This document shows positions 60,169 to 64,000 of a stretch of DNA of 64,000 nt, one piece after another. Both the position numbers and the translations under genes were made by a program. Source of the stretch: Zea mays (taxonomy: Eukaryota; Streptophyta; Magnoliopsida; Poales; Poaceae); assembly GCF_902167145.1 (NCBI RefSeq), contig NW_023367370.1:1-64000 (forward strand). The letters are read 5' to 3'. The notes below the pieces were generated by a model, which saw only the letters and a program-made list of their open reading frames with translations, was not told the origin of the DNA and ran no database searches. Within the stretch, counting starts at the first letter, position 1; the number at the start of each line of letters is the position of its first letter.

Positions 60169-62877
60169 CTACAAAACAATTTTAGTTCTTGACTTTAGGT
60201 ACCCAAACGGTTTTGGGTCCTTTGGCATTAGAAACAAGAACTTTGGGTATCCAATCACAAGTCTTTGCCCCTTGTGTTTGCCCCCAACAAACTTGGCAAC
60301 TACCTTGCCGGATTTGTTAGTCAAAACATAAGATGCATCAAAAGTTTTAAAAGAAATATCATGATCATTTGATGCAATAGGAGTTTTCTTCTTAGGCAAC
60401 TTAGCACGGGTTGGTTGCCTAGAGCTAGATGTCTCACCCTTATACATAAAAGCATGATTAGGGCCAGAGTGAGACTTCCTAGAGTGAATTCTCCTAATTT
60501 TGTCCTCGGGATAACCGGCAGGGTATAAAATGTAACCCTCGTTATCCTGAGGCATGGGAGCCTTGCCCTTAACAAAGTTGGACAATCTTTTAGGAGGGGC
60601 ATTAAGTTTGACATTGTCTCCCCTTTGAAAGCCAATGCCATCCTTGATGCCCGGGCGTCTCCCATTATAGAGCATACTTCTAGCAAATTTAAACTTTTCA
60701 TTTTCTAAGTTATGCTCGACAATTTTAGCATCTAATTTTGCTATATGATCATTTTGTTGTTTAATCAAAATCATGTGATCATGAATAGCATCAACATCAA
60801 TATCTCTACATCTAGTACAAATAGTGACATGCTCAATGGTAGATGTAGATGGTTTGCAAGAATTAAGTTCAACAATCTTAGCACGTAATATATCATTCTT
60901 ATCTCTAAGATCGAAAATTGTAACTTTGCAAACATCAAAATCTTTAGCCTTAGCAATCAAGTTTTCATTTTCTAATCTAAGGCTAGCAAGAGATACATTC
61001 AATTCTTCAATCTTAGCAAGTAAATCATCATTATTGTTTCTAAGATTGGGAATTGAAATATCACAAACATGAGAATCAACCTTAGCATTTAAACTAGCAT
61101 TTTCATTTCTAAGGTTGTCAATCATCTCATGGCAAGTGCTTAGCTCACTAGATAGTTTTTGACATTTTTCTACTTCTAGAGCATAAGCATTTTTAACCTT
61201 AACATGCTTCTTATTTTCTTTAATAAGGAAGTCCTCTTGAGTGTCCAAGAGATCATCCTTTTCATGAATGGCACTAATCAATTCATTAAGTTTTTCCTTT
61301 TGTTGCATGTTGAGGTTGGCAAAAAGAGATCGCAAGTTATCCTCCTCATCACTAGCATTATCATCACTAGAAGACTCATATTTAGTGGAGGAGTTAGATT
61401 TAACCTTCTTCCGTTTGCCGTCCTTTGCCATGAGGCACTTGTGGCCGACGTTGGGGAAGAGGAGTCCCTTGGTGACGGCGATGTTGGCGGCGTCCTCGTC
61501 GTCGGAGGAGTCGCTTGAGCTCTCGTCGGAGTCCCACTCCCGACAAACATGGGCATCGCCGCCCTTCTTCTTGTAGTACCTCTTCTTTTCTCTCCTCTTG
61601 CCCTTCTTGTCGTTATCCCTGTCACTGTCACTTGATAATGGACATTTTGCAATAAAGTGACCGGGCTTACCACACTTGTAGCAAACTTTCTTGGAGCGGG
61701 ACTTGTAGTCTTTCCCCCTCCTTTGCTTGAGGATTTGGCGGAAGCTCTTGATGACGAGCGCAATTTCCTCATTGTCGAGCTTGGAGGCGTCGATTGGTTG
61801 TCTACTTGGTGTAGACTCCTCCTTCTTTTCCTCTGTCGCCTTGAATGCGACGGGTTGAGCTTCGGATGTGGAGGGATCATCAAGCTCGTTGATCTCCCTC
61901 GAGCCTTCGATCATGCACTCAAAACTTACAAAATTCCCGATAACTTCCTCTGGGGTCATTTTAGTATATCTAGGATTACCACGAATTAATTGAACTTGAG
62001 TGGGGTTAAGGAAAATGAGAGATCTTAGAATAACCTTAACCACTTCGTGGTCGTCCCACTTCTTGCTCCCGAGGTTGCGCACTTGGTTCACCAAGGTCTT
62101 GAGCCGGTTGTACATGTGTTGTGGCTCTTCCCCTTTGCGAAGCCGGAACCGACCGAGCTCCCCCTCGATCGTTTCCCGCTTGGTGATCTTTGTGAGCTCA
62201 TCTCCCTCGTGCGCGGTTTTGAGCACATCCCAAACCTCCTTGGCGCTCTTCAACCCTTGAACTTTGTTATACTCCTCTCTACTTAAAGAGGCGAGGAGTA
62301 TTGTTGTTTCTTGAGAGTTGAAGTGCTCGATTTGGGCCACCTCATCCTCATCATAGTCTTCATCCCCTACGGACGGTACCTGTGCACCAAACTCAACAAC
62401 ATCCCATATAATTTTGTGGAGCGAGGTTAGATGAAATCGCATTAAATCGCTCCACCTAGCGTAATATTCACCATCAAAAGTTGGTGGTTTGCCTAATGGG
62501 ACGGAAAGTAAAGGTGTATGTTTAGAAATGCAAGGGTAGCTTAGGGGAATCTTACTATACTTCTTACGCTCTTGGCGTTTAGAAGTGACGGACGCCGCGT
62601 CGGAGCCGGAGGTGGATGTTGATGAAGTGTCGGTCTCGTAGTAGACGACTTTCCTCATCCTCTTGTGCTTGTCCCCACTCCGATGCGGCTTGTGAGAGGA
62701 AGATTTCTCCTTCTTCTCTTTGTGGTGAGAAGAAGATTTCTTCTCCTTCCCTTTGTTGGAGGAGCTCTTCTTCTTCTCCTTCCTCTTAGTGCGGGACTCT
62801 TCCGATGAAGTGCTCCCGTGGCTTGTAGTGGGCTTTTCGCCGGTCTCCATCTCCTTCTTGGCGTGATCTCCCGACAT
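60169..62877 (-). CDS. gag: Sirevirus gag with long coiled coil
   Basis: 902 aa from an ATG 48 bp after the 5' LTR. The N-terminus (about 1-110) is Lys/Ser-rich and strongly basic. Residues about 125-330 are the Copia gag (UBN2-like) domain with PPTFDGEYYARW. A CCHC zinc knuckle lies at 399-412 (CYKCGKPGHFIAKC), followed by Lys-rich and Asp/Ser-rich stretches. A long coiled-coil region, about 530-760, has repeated Asn/Leu/Glu/Lys heptads and near-duplicate blocks. Extended gag with a coiled coil is usual in Sireviruses. It would assemble the particle. The reading frame is intact; it ends at TAG, right before the protease in the same frame. Confidence 0.93.
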   Translation of the reverse strand: MSGDHAKKEMETGEKPTTSHGSTSSEESRTKRKEKKKSSSNKGKEKKSSSHHKEKKEKSSSHKPHRSGDKHKRMRKVVYYETDTSSTSTSGSDAASVTSKRQERKKYSKIPLSYPCISKHTPLLSVPLGKPPTFDGEYYARWSDLMRFHLTSLHKIIWDVVEFGAQVPSVGDEDYDEDEVAQIEHFNSQETTILLASLSREEYNKVQGLKSAKEVWDVLKTAHEGDELTKITKRETIEGELGRFRLRKGEEPQHMYNRLKTLVNQVRNLGSKKWDDHEVVKVILRSLIFLNPTQVQLIRGNPRYTKMTPEEVIGNFVSFECMIEGSREINELDDPSTSEAQPVAFKATEEKKEESTPSRQPIDASKLDNEEIALVIKSFRQILKQRRGKDYKSRSKKVCYKCGKPGHFIAKCPLSSDSDRDNDKKGKRREKKRYYKKKGGDAHVCREWDSDESSSDSSDDEDAANIAVTKGLLFPNVGHKCLMAKDGKRKKVKSNSSTKYESSSDDNASDEEDNLRSLFANLNMQQKEKLNELISAIHEKDDLLDTQEDFLIKENKKHVKVKNAYALEVEKCQKLSSELSTCHEMIDNLRNENASLNAKVDSHVCDISIPNLRNNNDDLLAKIEELNVSLASLRLENENLIAKAKDFDVCKVTIFDLRDKNDILRAKIVELNSCKPSTSTIEHVTICTRCRDIDVDAIHDHMILIKQQNDHIAKLDAKIVEHNLENEKFKFARSMLYNGRRPGIKDGIGFQRGDNVKLNAPPKRLSNFVKGKAPMPQDNEGYILYPAGYPEDKIRRIHSRKSHSGPNHAFMYKGETSSSRQPTRAKLPKKKTPIASNDHDISFKTFDASYVLTNKSGKVVAKFVGGKHKGQRLVIGYPKFLFLMPKDPKPFGYLKSRTKIVL

Positions 62878-62911
62878 TACTTCGAGCGGTTAGGCTCTAA
62901 TGAAGAACCTG

Positions 62912-62923
62912 GCTTTGATACCA
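62912..62923 (-). other. Primer-binding site of the Sirevirus (initiator tRNA-Met)
   Basis: On the - strand TGGTATCAAAGC begins 2 bp after the 5' LTR end. It is complementary to the 3' end of plant initiator methionine tRNA except for one position (A where G is usual). Confidence 0.9.
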
Positions 62924-62925
62924 AT

Positions 62926-64000
62926 TGATAGTCGCCTAGAGGGGGGGGGGGGTGAATAGGGCGAAACTGAAATTTACAAATATAAACACAACTACAAGCC
63001 GGGTTAGCGTTAGAAATATGAAACCGAGTCCGCGAGAGAGGGTGGAAAACAAATCGCAAGCAAATGAAGAGTGTGACACGCGGATTTGTTTTACCGAGGT
63101 TCGGTACTCTCAAACCTACTCCCCGTTGAGGAGGCCACAAAGGTCGGGTCTCTTTCAACCCTTCCCTCTCTCAAACGATCCCACGGATCGAGTGAGCTTT
63201 CTCTTCTCAATCACTTGGAACACAAAGTTCCCACAAGGACCACCACAAGTTTGGTGTCTCTTGCCTCAATTACAAGTGAGTTTGATCGCAATGAAGGAAT
63301 CAAGAAAGAAGAAAGCAATCCAAGCGCAAGAGCTCGAAAGAACACAAGCAAATCTCTCTCTCTAGTCACTAGGGCGTTGTGTGGAATTTGGAGAGGATTT
63401 GATCTCTTTGGTGTGTCTAGAATTGAATGCTAGAGCTCTTGTAAGTAGTTGGGAAGTGGAAAACTTGGATGCAATGAATGGTTGGGTGGTTGGGGTATTT
63501 ATAGCCCCAACCACCAAAATAACCGTTGGTGGAGGCTGTCTGTTCGATGGCGCACCGGACAGTCCGGTGCACACCGGACATGTCCGGTGCCCCTGCCACG
63601 TCACCAGTGCCGTTGGAATCTGACCGTTGGAGTTCTGACTTCTGGGCCCGCCTCGATGTCCGGTGGCGCACCGGACATGCACTGTTCACTGTCCGGTGCG
63701 CCGGCATGGGCGACTCTGACTTCTGCGCGCGCTGCGCGCGCATTAAATGCATCGCAGGTAGCCGTTGGCGCCGAAGTAGCCTTTGCTCCGTGGATGCACC
63801 GGACAGTCCGGTGCACACCGGACATGTCCGGTGAATTATAGCGGAGCAGCCGCTCTGATTTCCCGAGGCTGGCGAGTTCCTGAGCTGCGTCCCGTTGGAG
63901 CACCGGACACCGTCCGGTGTACACCGGACAGTCCGGTGAATTATAGCGCGCCGGCTCTGGAGAATTCCCGAAGGCGACGAGTTCGCGTTGAAGTCCTCTG
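62926..64000 (-). repeat. 5' LTR of the Sirevirus (partial, cut by the window)
   Basis: Homologous to 54836 onward, including the 12-G run, TATA box (63496-63503) and CACCGGAC palindromes. It carries an extra palindrome near 63551-63567 and an extended one near 63900-63936 that the 3' LTR lacks. About 200 bp of the LTR lie beyond 64000. Confidence 0.95.

Larger units (their letters stand above)
54836..64000 (-). mobile_element. Ty1/Copia Sirevirus (Opie/Ji type), truncated by the window end
   Basis: Read on the - strand: 5' LTR (62926 to beyond 64000), tRNA-iMet primer-binding site, gag, protease, integrase, RT, RNase H, a non-coding region with several purine tracts, polypurine tract, and a 1274-bp 3' LTR. 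The order integrase before RT defines Copia. The ~1.3-kb LTRs with CACCGGAC palindromes, the long coiled-coil gag and the repeated purine tracts are Sirevirus traits, and the sequence resembles the abundant maize Opie/Ji families. There is no envelope-like ORF. The copy is inactive as read: two single-base frameshifts in pol and a TAG between gag and protease. The left target copy is probably ATGGT (54831-54835); its partner lies outside the window. Confidence 0.95.

Overview
The window is nuclear, heterochromatic DNA of a grass, almost certainly maize (Zea mays) or a very close relative. Nearly 43 kb of it is the ~180-bp knob satellite (knob180/K180), the tandem repeat of maize chromosome knobs. 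The rest is two LTR retrotransposons of plant type. I see no host protein gene, tRNA, rRNA or bacterial feature.

Layout. 1-24050: knob180 array, about 133 monomers. 24051-35860: a complete 11.8-kb Ty3/Gypsy element on the + strand, with two 475-bp LTRs and a 5-bp target duplication (ATATG). It sits inside a knob monomer and the array resumes exactly where it broke off. 35861-54835: knob180 array, about 105 monomers. 54836-64000: a Ty1/Copia Sirevirus (Opie/Ji type) on the - strand, inserted in the array. Its 3' LTR, 3' non-coding region, pol, protease and gag are inside; its 5' LTR runs off the right end.

The knob array is structured. It holds five inverted blocks (two pairs of them are duplicates), nested segmental duplications (1402, 4585, 3108, about 1440/1640 and about 1808 bp), fused or truncated monomers, and a recurrent monomer carrying an internal 22-bp doubling. 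The last block before the Sirevirus is an inverted relative of a fused-monomer family otherwise seen only at 10.9-14.2 kb.

The Gypsy element belongs to the Tat lineage. It has gag, protease, RT, an RNase H lacking its first catalytic Asp, a second RNase H with all its acidic residues, and a DD35E integrase, all in one frame that is broken by two in-frame stops. Downstream of pol, on the opposite strand, lies a second gene that reads as four exons joined by three GT-AG introns, all in frame. It encodes about 1157 aa (a plant 'gypsy-type transposon' PF04195-like domain plus a coiled coil) and has its own TATA box just inside the 3' LTR. Between the converging pol and antisense gene is a nine-copy 79-bp minisatellite. 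This antisense spliced gene is the most interesting object in the window.

The two LTRs of the Gypsy element differ at 2 of 475 positions, so the insertion is recent. The Sirevirus LTRs differ at about 16 of ~1075 comparable positions plus indels, so it is older. Both elements are non-autonomous as read here: the Gypsy copy has two nonsense codons, and the Sirevirus copy has two single-base frameshifts and an in-frame TAG between gag and protease.
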